Below the pieces are notes generated by a model. It had not been told where the DNA came from. It ran no database searches and saw only the letters and a program-made list of their open reading frames with translations. This document shows, piece after piece, positions 1 through 10,526 of a DNA stretch of 64,000 nucleotides; the first letter of the stretch is position 1; the number at the start of each line of letters is the position of its first letter. Origin of the DNA: CAVWQV01 sp963757115 (lineage in GTDB: Bacteria > Pseudomonadota > Alphaproteobacteria > Acetobacterales > Acetobacteraceae); assembly GCA_963757115.1 (NCBI GenBank), contig CAVWQV010000008.1:62001-126000 (forward strand), read 5' to 3'. Position numbers and translations under genes: made by a program.

Positions 1-2
1 CG

Positions 3-2947
3 CTGTCGCGCTACAGCGGCGCCTGGGTCGGGATAAAATGCGTCAACGAGACGGCCGAGCAGACGATGACCGTCGACTTGGCGCTCGACGAGTTCGCGCC
101 CGTCCTCCCGCCGCCTGGTGCCGGCGACGTCCACATCGGTCTCGGATCCTACAGCCCGCTCCTTGAAGAGCAGACTGCGGTCGAGTCCCGCCTGCCACGC
201 GTTCACGCCTTTGTCCGCGCCAACGGGATTGACCGCACCATCTTCCAGGCGCCGCAGCCGCGGCTCGGGCTCGTTGCGGCGGGCAAGAGCTACGGTGACG
301 TGCGCCAGGCGCTGGCCCTGCTCGGATTGAGCCAGGAGGGTGCCGCAGCACTCGGGATCTCACTTTACAAGGTGGGCTGCATCTGGCCGCTCGAACCGGA
401 AGGCTTGGTCGCCTTCGCCGAGGGCCACGACGCGCTCCTTGTGATCGAGGAGAAGAAGAGCTTCCTCGAGCAGCAAGCCGCCGCCCTCCTGGTCAACCGC
501 GCCGAGCGGCCGCGGATCTTCGGCAAGGTGGACGAGGCCGGGCAGAAGCTGTTCTCGTCGGTGAAGCTGCTCGATCCGGCGGACATCGCGGTTGCCATCG
601 CCCGGCGGCTGGAAAACCTTGGTGTCGATGACGGGCGCCTACGCGCCGCTGCCGGGGCCCTTGCGGGCGGGTCCGATGCCTCGCCGACCCCGACCGCGGC
701 GATCCAACCGGGAAGTCCGTCGAACGAGATCGTCGGAACGCCAAAGCGCAGTCCTTTCTTCTGCTCGGGATGCCCGCACAACCGCTCGACCCGGGTGCCC
801 GACGGCAGCCTCAGCATGACGGGCATCGGCTGCCACACCATGGTGAACTTCGTCCGCCCCGAGCAGGCTCTGCTGCCGACCCAGATGGGCGGCGAAGGCG
901 GCAATTGGCTCGGGATCGCACCCTTCAGCGGCACGAAGCACATGTTCCAGAACATGGGCGACGGGACCTACTACCACTCGGGGCTGCTCGCCATTCGGGC
1001 TGCCGTCGCTGCCAAGGTGAACATCACCTACAAGATCCTCTACAACGACGCGGTGGCGATGACCGGCGGCCAGCCGGTGGACGGCCCGATCTCCGTCGCC
1101 GACATCGCCCGGCAGGTCCGCGACGAAGGCGTGAAGACCGTGGTCATCGTGAGCGACGATCCACGCCGCCACAAAAACGTTCCTGGCATGCCCCGGCACA
1201 TCCAGATTTTCCACCGCGACCGGCTCGACGAGGTGCAACGGCGGCTGCGCGAGACCGAGGGCACAAGCGTCCTCATCTACGAGCAGACCTGCGCGGCCGA
1301 GAAGCGCCGCCGCCGCAAGCGGGGGAAGTTTCCCGATCCGCCGAAGCGACTGTTCATCTCGAAGGCGGTCTGCGAAGGCTGCGGCGACTGCTCGGTCCAG
1401 TCGACCTGCGTGAGTCTGGAGCCGGTCGAGACCGCGCTCGGCACGAAGAGAAAAATCGACCAGTCGAGCTGCAACAAGGACTACAGCTGCCTTAACGGGT
1501 TCTGCCCGTCCTTCATCACCGTCCGCGACGCGGAGCCGCGCAAGCCCGCGCCCTCGGAGATCGATGATTCGGTGTTCGAGGGGCTGCCCGACCCGCAGGT
1601 CGCCGCATGCGAAGGCGATACCGAAAACCTGATGATCGCCGGCATCGGCGGCACCGGCGTCGTCACCGCCGCGGCCTTGATCGGCATGGCGGCCCACCTC
1701 GACGGGAAAGCCGCGTCGTTGTTCGACATGACGGGCCTCGCCCAGAAGAACGGCGCGGTGTACAGCCACGTCCGGGTCGGGCGAACGGCGGACGCTATCG
1801 CCACCCAGCGCATCGGCCGCGGCGAGATCAACATCCCTGATCGCCTTTGACCCCGTGGCCGCCTTGGGCGACGAGTTCGGCAGCAACCTTGGCGGTGGGC
1901 CGGACGCGCGCGGTGGTGAACACCGACGTGGCGTCGACGGTCGCCTTCCAGTTCGACCGCGACTTCAAGGTCGACCCCAGGCTCTTGCTCGCTCGCCTGA
2001 CGCAGCGGGTTGATCGCGATGCCGTGGCCACAGTGGACGCTTCAGCCATCAGCGCGACCCTGATGGGTGACACGATCGGGGCCACGTTGCTGATGCTCGG
2101 CGTCGCGTCGCAGCGCGGGCTGCTCCCGGTCACCCCAGCCTCGCTGGAGGCGGCGGTGCGGCTGAATGGCGTCGCCGTCCCGATGAACCTCCGCGCCTTC
2201 CGGCTCGGGCGGCTGCAGGCCCACGACCCCGACCTGGTCGCGTCGCTCATGGCGCACAACCAGCCGCCGAAGGAGACGCTGCCCAGGACGCTCGATGAGC
2301 TGGTCGCGTCGCACAGCGCGCACTTGGCAGCCTACCAGGATGAGCGCCTGGCGTCCCGCTACCGCGCGCTGGTCGCGAAGGTGGCGGCGGCCGAGGAGGC
2401 GGTCGCCCCGGGATCACAAGACATGGCGCTGGCGGTGGCGCGCAGCTACGTCAGGCTGCTCGCCTACAAGGACGAGTACGAAGTGGCCCGCATGCTGAGC
2501 GACCCGGCGCTCGCGGCGGAGATCAGGAGCGCTTTCAAGGAAGGCGCGAAGTTGTCGTTCAACCTGGCGCCTCCGATCCTCGGCGGACGGCTGGTCAACG
2601 GCCGCCCGCCGAAGCGGGAGTTCTCGGTCCGCTCCCTCCTACCCACGCTGCGCGTCCTGGCCCGCATGAAGCGCATCCGGGGCACGGCTCTCGATCCGTT
2701 CGGGCGGTCGGCCGAGCGGCGGATGGAGCGCGCACTGATCACCGAGTACGAGGCGTTGGTCGACCGGACGCTCAGGGGGCTGACGCGGGCCAACCACAAG
2801 AAGGCTGCCCTGCTGCTTGGCCTCGCCGACCAGGTTCGCGGCTTCGGCCCGGTCAAGGTCGCTTCCGTCGAGGCCTACCGATCCAGGCTGAGCAAGGTGG
2901 AGGCCGCCTTCTCGGCATCGGAACCGCCGGCGCTGGCCGTAGCCTGA
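3..2947 (+). CDS. 2-oxoacid (indolepyruvate-type):ferredoxin oxidoreductase, 5-prime end outside window, two frameshifts
   Basis: This enzyme family oxidatively decarboxylates aryl-pyruvates to aryl-acetyl-CoA with ferredoxin as acceptor. It is the fused single-chain form (about 1150 aa); about 980 aa lie in the window, and the frame is open from base 3. Visible parts in order are the thiamine-diphosphate/pyrimidine region, a cysteine-rich Fe-S segment at about 1365-1510 (CEGCGDC, later CNKDYSC and CPSF), and the gamma-type Rossmann segment GIGGTGVVT near 1640. The frame breaks at about 1836 (one extra C; intended reading NILIAFDPV) and again at about 1888 (one extra C; intended reading NLAVGRTRAVVN). 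Both sides of each break are well conserved, so assembly indels are more likely than a pseudogene. It may belong with the catabolic genes downstream. Substrate choice cannot be read from the sequence. Confidence 0.85.
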
Positions 2948-3032
2948 GCAGCAAAATTGTCACGATTGTAAGCTTTGTCGGCCGTCGAGCGTGTTGCTGA
3001 TTTCAAGTCAAGTGAGCGAAAGGACAGTTCCC

Positions 3033-4384
3033 ATGGTTGCGGTGTCGGCGAAGTCCGAGGATCGGTCCTGCCTGGCACATGTCAATAAGTTAAATGCGTG
3101 GAAGATCCTGCCCATTCTTCTCCTCGGCTATGTGCTGAACTCAATCGACAAGAGTAATATCGGCTTTGCCGGCCTCGAGATGAACAAGGCGCTCGGCTTC
3201 TCCCCCGCCGTGTTCGGGCTGGGGGCCGGCCTCTTCTTCATCCCTTACACATTGTTGGAGCTGCCGAGCAACCTCCTGCTGCGCAGATTCGGCGCGCGAA
3301 AGTGGCTGTCTCGCATCCTGATCTCGTGGGGCCTGATCGCGATGGCGATGGCCCTCATCTACAACGAGACAAGCTTCTATATCCTGCGTCTGCTGCTTGG
3401 CGCCGCCGAGGCGGGGTGGTTTCCGGGTGTGCTGTTCTATCTTTCGCTGTGGTTTCCCGGAGATTTCAGGGCACGCGCCGTCATGCTCTTTTTTCTCGGA
3501 TCGCCGCTCGCGGCTGTCGTTGGCAGCCCGATCTCCGGAGCGTTGCTGAGCCTGCCGCCGACGCTGGCCGGCCTCGCGAACTGGCAATGGCTGTTCATCA
3601 TCGAAGGGTTGCCAAGCTTCATCCTGGGGTTCGTCCTCCTTGCGGTGCTGAAGGACAAACCCGCCGAGGCAACCTGGTTGACCGCAGACCAAAAGGCGAG
3701 GCTCGCGAGGACCATCGAAGCCGAGAAGTCGGCCGGAGGCGATCACCACGCGATCGGCTCATGGCGCGCGGTGTTCACTCCGCAGCTCATGCTGTTCAGC
3801 CTTGTCAACCTCCTCTCCGGCATCGGCCTATACGGCACCTTCATCTGGATTCCCCGGCTCATCAAGGATTTCGGCGGTCTCACCAACCTTGAGATCGGAT
3901 TCATCGCCGCCGCCCCGTTCCTGTTCGCTTCGATCGCGCTCGCCACGAGCGCTTACAGCAGTGATCGCTTGCGGGAGCGCAAATGGCATGTCGCGGGCAT
4001 GTTCTTCGTGGGTGGCTGCGCTTTGGCTGCCATGTCCCACAGCACGTCGCCGCTCGTCGCGATGGTGTTTCTAACGATTGGGCTGGTAGGGGTGTTCGGC
4101 GTCCAAGGCGTGTTCTTCGCGATGGTGATCGAGGCCTTGAGCGGCCCGCGAAACCGGCTCTCGTTGGCGGCCGGGCTGGCCATCGTGACGACTTGCGGCA
4201 ATATCGGCGGCTTCGTGGGACCTGGTACGGCATCGGCCTCTTCGTGTCGGCGTTTGGTGACTTCCGCTACGCGCTCCTGGGAGTCGCCGTGCTTTACGGG
4301 ATCGCGGCATGTCTTGTCGCGCTCTGTCGCAAAAGCATGCTGGGCACGGCAATCCTTGCCGGCAGCTTTGCAGGCGCGCGGTAG
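3033..4384 (+). CDS. MFS transporter (anion:cation symporter/phthalate permease type), one frameshift
   Basis: Probable 12-helix major facilitator that imports an organic anion, likely the substrate of the neighbouring catabolic genes. The ATG at 3033 is preceded by AAAGGA about ten bases upstream and is preferred over an in-frame start at 2991. Family features include the N-terminal segment SIDKSNIGFAGLEM and the loop-2/3 region FGARKWLSRILISWG, typical of the ACS family. Near 4225 the frame is lost after GGFVGP and resumes one frame over with WYGIGLFVSAFG, ending at 4384; this looks like a single missing base. With repair the protein is about 450 aa, normal for the family. It sits about 85 bp after the oxidoreductase and 75 bp before the amidohydrolase. 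Confidence 0.82.
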
Positions 4385-4459
4385 TCGCTTTGTCTCAACT
4401 TGGCAGTTGCACTCCCAGGTACGCCTTCCGAAACGCCGATCTGACATCTGGGTCGCGAG

Positions 4460-5372
4460 ATGACCAACGTTCCTAGCCAGGCTCCCGACATCAGGCCCGC
4501 CCGCTCCGCCGTTCGCCGTCCCAACTGGGCAGTGGGACAAGGTGGCTGGGATACCCATGCGCACGTGTTCGGCCCGGTCGACCGTTTCCCGTACGTGGCC
4601 GACCGAAGCTACACGCCGCCTGAACAGACGGCCGTCGATTACGTGCGAATGCTTGATACGGTCGGCCTCCAGGTACGGGGTCCTGGTGCAGCCGAGCGTC
4701 TACGGGCAGGACAACCACGCCATGTACGACGCGATGAAGCGGGTTCCGGGCCGGTTCGTAACGATTGTCGACCTCGACATCCTGGCGGAACCGGACAAAG
4801 CGCTCGCCTCCATGAACGAGATCGGCGTGCGTGGCTTGCGGATCCGCTGGCCTTCAGCCCAATCACGCGAACGGATTGCGAGCATTGCGGCCCGGTTGCG
4901 GGAGGTCGGCTGGCATCTCGACGTCCATTGTCATTCAAGCTCGGCCTTGGTCGACCTTGTGGCGGCCACTGGAACGCTTGGCGTGAAGACCATGATCGAA
5001 GCGATGGGCAGCCCGAAAGCCGGCGAACCGACGGACGGCGAAGGATTCCGCGCCCTTCTCGATCTGCTCCGAGACGGTGCCGCCTTTGTCAAGCTGTCCC
5101 ACGCCTACCAGATTGACGGAGGCGGCCCGCCTTACGCCGGGACGGTTCCATTTGCTCGCGCCATCGTCGAAGCCGCTCCAGGGCAAGCCGTGTGGGGCTC
5201 CGATTGGCCGCATCCGATGAAGGGCGGCCCCATTCCCGATGACGGGGAACTCCTCGATCTTCTGCTTTCCTGGGCGGGAAGCGTCGAAGCCGCCAACCGG
5301 ATCCTGATCGACAACCCGGCGCGATTCTACGGCCATCCGGTGATGGACGGGAGCAAGGAGCGATCTCGATGA
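4460..5372 (+). CDS. Amidohydrolase-2 family hydrolase (2-pyrone-4,6-dicarboxylate hydrolase-like), one frameshift
   Basis: TIM-barrel metal-dependent hydrolase of the family that includes 2-pyrone-4,6-dicarboxylate lactonase (LigI), an aromatic ring-cleavage pathway enzyme. Near the N-terminus is the metal site WDTHAHVFGP. Later come LDVHCHSS and, close to the C-terminus, VWGSDWPHP, which supplies the catalytic Asp. At about 4672 an extra G shifts the frame; without it VGLQYGVLVQPS reads through. Repaired length is about 303 aa, typical for LigI-like proteins. The stop overlaps the start of the flavin reductase gene (ATGA at 5369-5372), so the two are translationally coupled. The exact substrate is unknown; a lactone or dicarboxylate is an inference from the family. 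Confidence 0.78.
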
Positions 5373-6340
5373 CTGGGTCGGCGCGAACAACCGGCGTGGA
5401 GCACGGCGATCCGTCCGAAGACCACCGGGCTTTCAGGCGCTGCCTGGGGCAGTTCTCGACGGGAGTGACCGTGGTAACGACGATCGCAGGGGGCAAGCCG
5501 GTCGGCGTCACGGCTAACTCCTTCTCCTCCGTGTCGATGGAGCCGCCGCTCATCCTGTGGTCCATCGCGAAATCCTCGAAAAGCTTTCTCCCGTTCAAGG
5601 AGGCGCAGAATTTCGCGGTCAACATCTTGGGCGTCGAGCAGGTCGATCTGTCGCAGCGATTCGCCACCTCGGCCGAGGATAAGTTCGAGGGCATCGATTG
5701 GCACGCCGGCAGCGTCGGAGCGCCGATCCTTCCCGACATCCTGGCGTTGCTTGAGTGCGATACGGAGGCCGCCCATGAGGGCGGGGATCACGTCATCCTC
5801 GTCGGCCGGGTGAAACGGTATTCGCGATATCCGGGTAATGCGCTCCTCTATTCCCAAGGACGGTACGCGGTGGCGGAGGACCACCCGTCGCTGCTCAATA
5901 GGTCGTCCACGCCGGCGGACGCGGCTGGCCCGTCGCGGCTCCAGGATCTGCGGCTGATGACGCTCCTCGCATATGTAGAAATGTACGCGTCCGACGCCTT
6001 CGAGAAACACCGGCAGGCGGAAGGGCTCAGCCTGCCCCAGAGCCGCGCCATGTTCGCGCTCAGCAGCGGGAATGCGTTGCGCATCGACGAGGTCGTTCGC
6101 CGCTCGCTCCTGTCCCGTTATTCGGCCGATGACGCGCTGGTAGACCTAGTTGGGCGAGGATACGTCACTACGAGCGATGGAATGTTTTCCCTCGCCGAGC
6201 GCGGCCGAGACCTGTTCGTCAAGTTGACGACGCAGATCGACCGATTCGAAACGGACCAGCTGCACGGGATTCCGCAACAGGACCTCGCCGCGACGCGCAA
6301 GGTTCTCGAGACATTGTATGACCGCCTGAAGCCAACATGA
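5369..6340 (+). CDS. Flavin reductase with C-terminal MarR-like domain (HPAH C1-type)
   Basis: Two-domain protein of 323 aa. Residues about 20-175 form the flavin-reductase-like fold (RCLGQFSTGVTVVTT near the start, then SVSMEPPLILWSIAKSS, and the region DHVILVGRV). Residues about 190-323 resemble a MarR winged helix (LPQSRAMFALSSG, RSLLSRYSADDALVDLVGRGYV). The same architecture and length are known for the reductase component of p-hydroxyphenylacetate 3-hydroxylase, where the MarR-like tail binds the phenolic effector and relieves inhibition of NADH-dependent flavin reduction. By analogy this protein supplies reduced flavin to a two-component monooxygenase. No oxygenase partner is visible in the window. 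The start overlaps the preceding stop as ATGA. Confidence 0.85.
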   Translation: MTGSARTTGVEHGDPSEDHRAFRRCLGQFSTGVTVVTTIAGGKPVGVTANSFSSVSMEPPLILWSIAKSSKSFLPFKEAQNFAVNILGVEQVDLSQRFATSAEDKFEGIDWHAGSVGAPILPDILALLECDTEAAHEGGDHVILVGRVKRYSRYPGNALLYSQGRYAVAEDHPSLLNRSSTPADAAGPSRLQDLRLMTLLAYVEMYASDAFEKHRQAEGLSLPQSRAMFALSSGNALRIDEVVRRSLLSRYSADDALVDLVGRGYVTTSDGMFSLAERGRDLFVKLTTQIDRFETDQLHGIPQQDLAATRKVLETLYDRLKPT

Positions 6341-6377
6341 CAAATGGCCCTGAGGGGATTGCTCGAGGAGATCGCAC

Positions 6378-6917
6378 ATGCCCACCGAGAAACAATTGCA
6401 AGAGCTTTTTGACAAGCAGGAGATCTATGAGTTGATGTGCCGCTACTGCCGCGGCGTCGATCGCCTGGACAAGGAGCTGACACTTTCCTGTTTCTGGCCC
6501 GGCGCGATCGACGTCCATGTCGGCAAGAACGGGATGTATCGCGGGACAATCGAGGAGTTTCTCGAGGCCGAGTGGGAATCGTGGAAGGTCTTCACCGCGT
6601 CGCAGCACCACCTGTGCAATCACCTATGTGAGGTGGAAGGTGACGAGGCGCTAGCCGAAACCTACCAGTTTTCCTTCTACTGGGCGAAGCCGGGCGACGA
6701 TCCCAAACTGAACGTGCTCAACTCGAATCGCTACATTGACCGATTCGAGCGCCGGAATAGCGAGTGGCGGATCATCCACCGCGAGCTTTACCGCAATTTC
6801 TCATACTCCATAAAGCCTGTCGGATTCCCTAGCGCGGAGAAGGGGTGGCCGGTGAGCTCGCAGGATCGCAACGATCCGGCTTTTCGAACCCTGAAGGGTT
6901 CAAGCCCGTCGGCGTGA
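6378..6917 (+). CDS. SnoaL-like/NTF2-fold protein
   Basis: Protein of 179 aa with the cone-shaped NTF2/SnoaL fold signature. It opens with QEIYELMCRYCRGVDRLD, has the acidic pocket segment AIDVHVGKNG, then the central HHLCNHLCEVEGDEA strand and the closing EWRIIHRELYRNFSY strand. Such proteins act as hydratases, isomerases or small ring dioxygenase-like subunits, often in aromatic or polyketide metabolism, so a specific reaction cannot be named. It lies 37 bp after the flavin reductase in the same direction and probably in the same transcript. The ATG at 6378 follows GAGGAG about ten bases upstream. Confidence 0.75.
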   Translation: MPTEKQLQELFDKQEIYELMCRYCRGVDRLDKELTLSCFWPGAIDVHVGKNGMYRGTIEEFLEAEWESWKVFTASQHHLCNHLCEVEGDEALAETYQFSFYWAKPGDDPKLNVLNSNRYIDRFERRNSEWRIIHRELYRNFSYSIKPVGFPSAEKGWPVSSQDRNDPAFRTLKGSSPSA

Positions 6918-7052
6918 CGTGCCGTACGCTCGTGCCGATCGCGAAGTTCATTTTCGCGACGGCGCTCGGAGCGCAGGGGCGGAGAGAGTTTCAGCGGAGT
7001 GGCGCGCCCTGAGAGGGAGCTATACCGGTGATGGAGATGCGAAGGAACTTTC

Positions 7053-8759
7053 ATGGGAAGACCAGTCCAAGCCGAGCCCATCCAAGCCGCCGGCGAAACG
7101 CCATTGCCCACCCGGCTGATCGAGGCCGCGTCGTCGGCCTACGGCTACCCTCTGCTCATCAAACACTTGCTCCATTCGGCACTGCGAAATGCCCCGGGTC
7201 AGGAAATCGTCTACCGCGACGTGCTGCGCTACGACTACCGGACGCTGATGCACCGAATGGGCCGGCTTGCCAACGGGCTTGCGCAGCTGGGCGTCAAACC
7301 AGGCAACACAGTGGGAGTGCTGGACTGGGACAGCCATCGCTACCTGGAGTGCTATTTTGCCGTCCCCAGCATGAGCGCGGTGCTCCACATGGTGAACATC
7401 CGCCTGACACCGGAGCAGGTCCTCTACACCATCAACCACGCCGAAGACGACTTCCTCCTTGTCCACACCGATTTTCTGCCGATGCTGGAGGGCATCAAGG
7501 ACCGGATCGAGCGTGCAAGTCGTATCGTCGTCCTCTCCGACGACGGTAACGTCCCCGCGACGTCGCTGGAGATCGCGGCCGAGTACGAGGCGTTGCTCGC
7601 CTCCGCCTCGCCCGAATGCGAGTTTCCCGACTTCGACGAGAACACCCGCGCCACGACCTTCTACACCACAGGGACAACGGGCCTGCCCAAGGGCGTGTTC
7701 TTCAGCCACCGGCAGCTCGTCTTGCACGCGCTCGCCCTTGCAGCGGCGTTCGGCAGCTCGGCGACCCAGGGGCGGCTCCATCGGGCAGACGTGTACATGC
7801 CGATCACGCCCATGTTCCACGTCCACGCGTGGGGCTTCCCTTATGTCGCGACCATGCTGGGAATCAAGCAGGTCTACCCCGGCCGCTACGCCCCCGACAC
7901 CCTGCTCGAGCTCCTGCAAAAGGAGAAGGTGACCTTCTCCCACTGCGTGCCGACGCTGCTGCACATGCTGCTGACGAGCGCAGCAGGCGCGGCGGTCGAT
8001 CTCCGAGGGTGGAAACTGGTCATCGGCGGCTCCGCCTTGTCCAAGGGGCTCGCCAAGATGGCGGTCGAGCGCGGCATCGATGTCTTGACGGGTTACGGCA
8101 TGTCGGAGACCGGCCCGATCCTGACCGTGGCGCATCTCACGCCCGAGATGCTTCAGAGCGACCTGAACCAACAGCTCGAAATCCGGACCAGGACGGGACG
8201 GCCGGTTCCGCTGGTGGATTTGCGCATCGTGGATCCTGACGCCAACGAGCTGCCCCATGACGGCAGGAGCGCGGGCGAAGTTGTGGTGCGCGCGCCTTGG
8301 CTGACGCAGGGCTACCTCAAGGACCCCAGGAACTCCGAGGCCTTGTGGCAGGGCGGCTACCTGCACACCAACGACATCGGGTATGTCGACCCGGCCGGCT
8401 ACCTGCAGATCACCGACCGCCTCAAGGACGTGATCAAGACGGGCGGCGAGTGGATCTCATCCTTGGAGATCGAGGACATCGTCTCGCAGCACCCCGGCGT
8501 GAGCGAGGTCGCCGTGATCGGCGTGCCGGACGCGAAGTGGGGCGAGCGGCCGCTCGCCATCGTGGTGGCCAGACGCGACCACGCGGACAGCCTTACGGAG
8601 GACGCGATCAAGGCTCACCTGCGCGCCTTCAGCGACAGGGGCGTGATCTCCAGGTGGGCGGTTCCCGAGCGCATCGTTCTCGCGAATGCGATCGACAAGA
8701 CCAGTGTCGGGAAGATCGACAAGAAGGCGCTGCGTGAGCGCTTTGGCGCTGCCGCGTAA
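7053..8759 (+). CDS. Acyl-CoA ligase (AMP-forming, medium/long-chain fatty acid or aryl acid)
   Basis: Adenylate-forming enzyme of 568 aa that activates a carboxylic acid to its CoA thioester using ATP. The phosphate-binding loop YTTGTTGLPKG is at about residue 204, the A5 motif YGMSETGP at about 348, and the hinge/A8 region DRLKDVIKTGGEWIS at about 455; the catalytic Lys sits near the C-terminus in KTSVGKIDKKAL. Length and motif order match FadD-like ligases of the FACL family. The ATG at 7053 is preceded by GAAGGA. It lies just upstream of phaC, consistent with feeding acyl-CoA into beta-oxidation and PHA synthesis. An aryl substrate is equally possible from the neighbouring aromatic-type genes. 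Confidence 0.9.
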   Translation: MGRPVQAEPIQAAGETPLPTRLIEAASSAYGYPLLIKHLLHSALRNAPGQEIVYRDVLRYDYRTLMHRMGRLANGLAQLGVKPGNTVGVLDWDSHRYLECYFAVPSMSAVLHMVNIRLTPEQVLYTINHAEDDFLLVHTDFLPMLEGIKDRIERASRIVVLSDDGNVPATSLEIAAEYEALLASASPECEFPDFDENTRATTFYTTGTTGLPKGVFFSHRQLVLHALALAAAFGSSATQGRLHRADVYMPITPMFHVHAWGFPYVATMLGIKQVYPGRYAPDTLLELLQKEKVTFSHCVPTLLHMLLTSAAGAAVDLRGWKLVIGGSALSKGLAKMAVERGIDVLTGYGMSETGPILTVAHLTPEMLQSDLNQQLEIRTRTGRPVPLVDLRIVDPDANELPHDGRSAGEVVVRAPWLTQGYLKDPRNSEALWQGGYLHTNDIGYVDPAGYLQITDRLKDVIKTGGEWISSLEIEDIVSQHPGVSEVAVIGVPDAKWGERPLAIVVARRDHADSLTEDAIKAHLRAFSDRGVISRWAVPERIVLANAIDKTSVGKIDKKALRERFGAAA

Positions 8760-8806
8760 CGGGCACCGACGCGCTCGTAACGAAAACAGACCTGCGGAGA
8801 AAGCGC

Positions 8807-10522
8807 ATGAGCACGATGCAAGCTGTCCCAGCCGCGCAAGCGGACTTCGCTGCCGTCGCGGCGGAAGATGCAGGTAGCGCGGACGCGGCGGTCGGCCTCA
8901 ACCCTCTTGTCGGCTTCGGCAGCGCCGACATGGTCGCCGCCTTTCAGCAGATCGCGGCGCAGGCGCTGAAAAATCCCTGGTCACTGGCCGCGCAGAACGC
9001 CGCACTCCTGCCAAAGCTGGCCAATGCGTGGCTCGGACAGGGTGGCCTCGAGCCTGCGCGGGGCGACAAGCGGTTCGCCGATCCCATGTGGAGCGACAAC
9101 CCATTCTACCGGGCTCTGAAGCAATCCTACCTGGCGTGGGCGCAGGCGCTCGACGGCTGGGTCGACCGGGCTGGTTTCGACCGGACGAACGAGCCGCGCG
9201 CCCGGATGGTGGTCTCGCTCCTGGCCGACGCGGCAGCGCCGACAAACACCTGGTTGGGCAACCCGGCCGCGGTCAGGCGGCTGTACGAGACCGGGGGCAC
9301 CAGCGCGGTGCGTGGCCTTGGCCACCTGCTGGAGGACATCGCCGACAACGGCGGCATGCCGGCCCAGGTGGACAAGAGCGCGTTTCGGGTCGGCGAGAAC
9401 CTCGCTGCCTCTCCCGGTGCGGTGGTGTTCAAGAACGACGTGCTCGAGGTGGTCCAGTACGCGCCGAGCACTGGAAAAGTCCACAGCCGGCCGTTGCTCA
9501 TCGTGCCGCCGCAGATCAACAAATTCTATGCGTTCGACCTGGCCCCGGGGCGAAGCCTCATCCAGTTCTTGACCGCTAACGGGCTACAGATGTTTACGCT
9601 GAGCTGGCGCAATCCGACGCCAAAGCAGAGCCACTGGGATCTCGAAACCTATCTCGCCGCGATGATCGAGGCGACCGATGCGGTCCGCGAGATCACCGGC
9701 AGCGAGGACCTCAACGTCATGGCAGCGTGCTCGGGGGGTATCTCGGCGACGTTGCTGCTTGGGCATCTCGCGGCGCGGGGTGACCGGCGCGTTCACGCGA
9801 TGACGCTCGTCGTCGCCGTGCTCGACACCAGCGCGGAATCCCAGATCACGCAGTTCGCCACACGCGAGACGATCGAGGCGGCGCGGCTCAGCTCCCGCCG
9901 GAAAGGCGTGCTGGAAGGACAGGACCTCGCGCGCGTCTTTAATTGGATGCGGCCGAACGACCTGATCTGGAACTACTGGGTTAACAACTACCTGCTCGGC
10001 AAAGACCCGCCGACGTTCGATATTCTCTACTGGAACAACGACACCACGCGGTTGCCTGCGGGGCTGCACAGCGACTATCTCGACCTTTACCTCAACAACC
10101 CGGCGCCGCGCGCTGGTGCGTTGAACCTGCTCGGAACGCCAATCGACCTCACGAAGGTGGAGTGCGACACGCTGGTCGTGGCGGGAATGACGGACCACAT
10201 CACGCCGTGGCAGGCCTGCTACGCGACTACCGGCATCTTGGGCGGGACAAAGGAGTTCCTGCTGAACTCAAGCGGTCATGTCCAGACCGTCGTCAACCCT
10301 CCGGGTAACCCCAAAGCCAAGTTCTTCCGCAATCCGCAGTTGCCTATGGAGCCCGCCGCATGGCTCAGTGCCGCGAAGGCGCAGCCCGGCTCCTGGTGGG
10401 AGTACTGGCGGGACTGGCTCAAGGCGCGCTCCGGCAAGGAGAAGTCGGCGCCTGTGTCGCTCGGCAGCCCCAAGCACCCGCCCGGCGTGAAGGCGCCTGG
10501 CGCCTACGTGTTCGAGCGCTGA
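8807..10522 (+). CDS. phaC: Poly(3-hydroxyalkanoate) synthase, class II-like
   Basis: Polymerises (R)-3-hydroxyacyl-CoA into PHA storage polyester at the granule surface. The 571-aa protein has the PHA synthase alpha/beta-hydrolase core with the nucleophile Cys308 in the box AACSGGIS, Asp463 in MTDHITPW and His491 in SSGHVQTV. The opening segments APTNTWLGNPAAV and PPQINKFYAFDLAPG resemble class II (Pseudomonas, medium-chain) synthases more than the usual alphaproteobacterial class I enzymes. The first residue of the lipase-like box is Ala where Gly is usual, a small deviation with the catalytic triad intact. phaZ follows after only 4 bp, the same phaC-phaZ order as in Pseudomonas. Confidence 0.92.
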   Translation: MSTMQAVPAAQADFAAVAAEDAGSADAAVGLNPLVGFGSADMVAAFQQIAAQALKNPWSLAAQNAALLPKLANAWLGQGGLEPARGDKRFADPMWSDNPFYRALKQSYLAWAQALDGWVDRAGFDRTNEPRARMVVSLLADAAAPTNTWLGNPAAVRRLYETGGTSAVRGLGHLLEDIADNGGMPAQVDKSAFRVGENLAASPGAVVFKNDVLEVVQYAPSTGKVHSRPLLIVPPQINKFYAFDLAPGRSLIQFLTANGLQMFTLSWRNPTPKQSHWDLETYLAAMIEATDAVREITGSEDLNVMAACSGGISATLLLGHLAARGDRRVHAMTLVVAVLDTSAESQITQFATRETIEAARLSSRRKGVLEGQDLARVFNWMRPNDLIWNYWVNNYLLGKDPPTFDILYWNNDTTRLPAGLHSDYLDLYLNNPAPRAGALNLLGTPIDLTKVECDTLVVAGMTDHITPWQACYATTGILGGTKEFLLNSSGHVQTVVNPPGNPKAKFFRNPQLPMEPAAWLSAAKAQPGSWWEYWRDWLKARSGKEKSAPVSLGSPKHPPGVKAPGAYVFER

Positions 10523-10526
10523 ACAC

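Noticed and set aside
639..1886. Long minus-strand frame opposite the ferredoxin oxidoreductase gene
   Set aside because: Antisense shadow of a conserved gene; the translated sequence has no family pattern.
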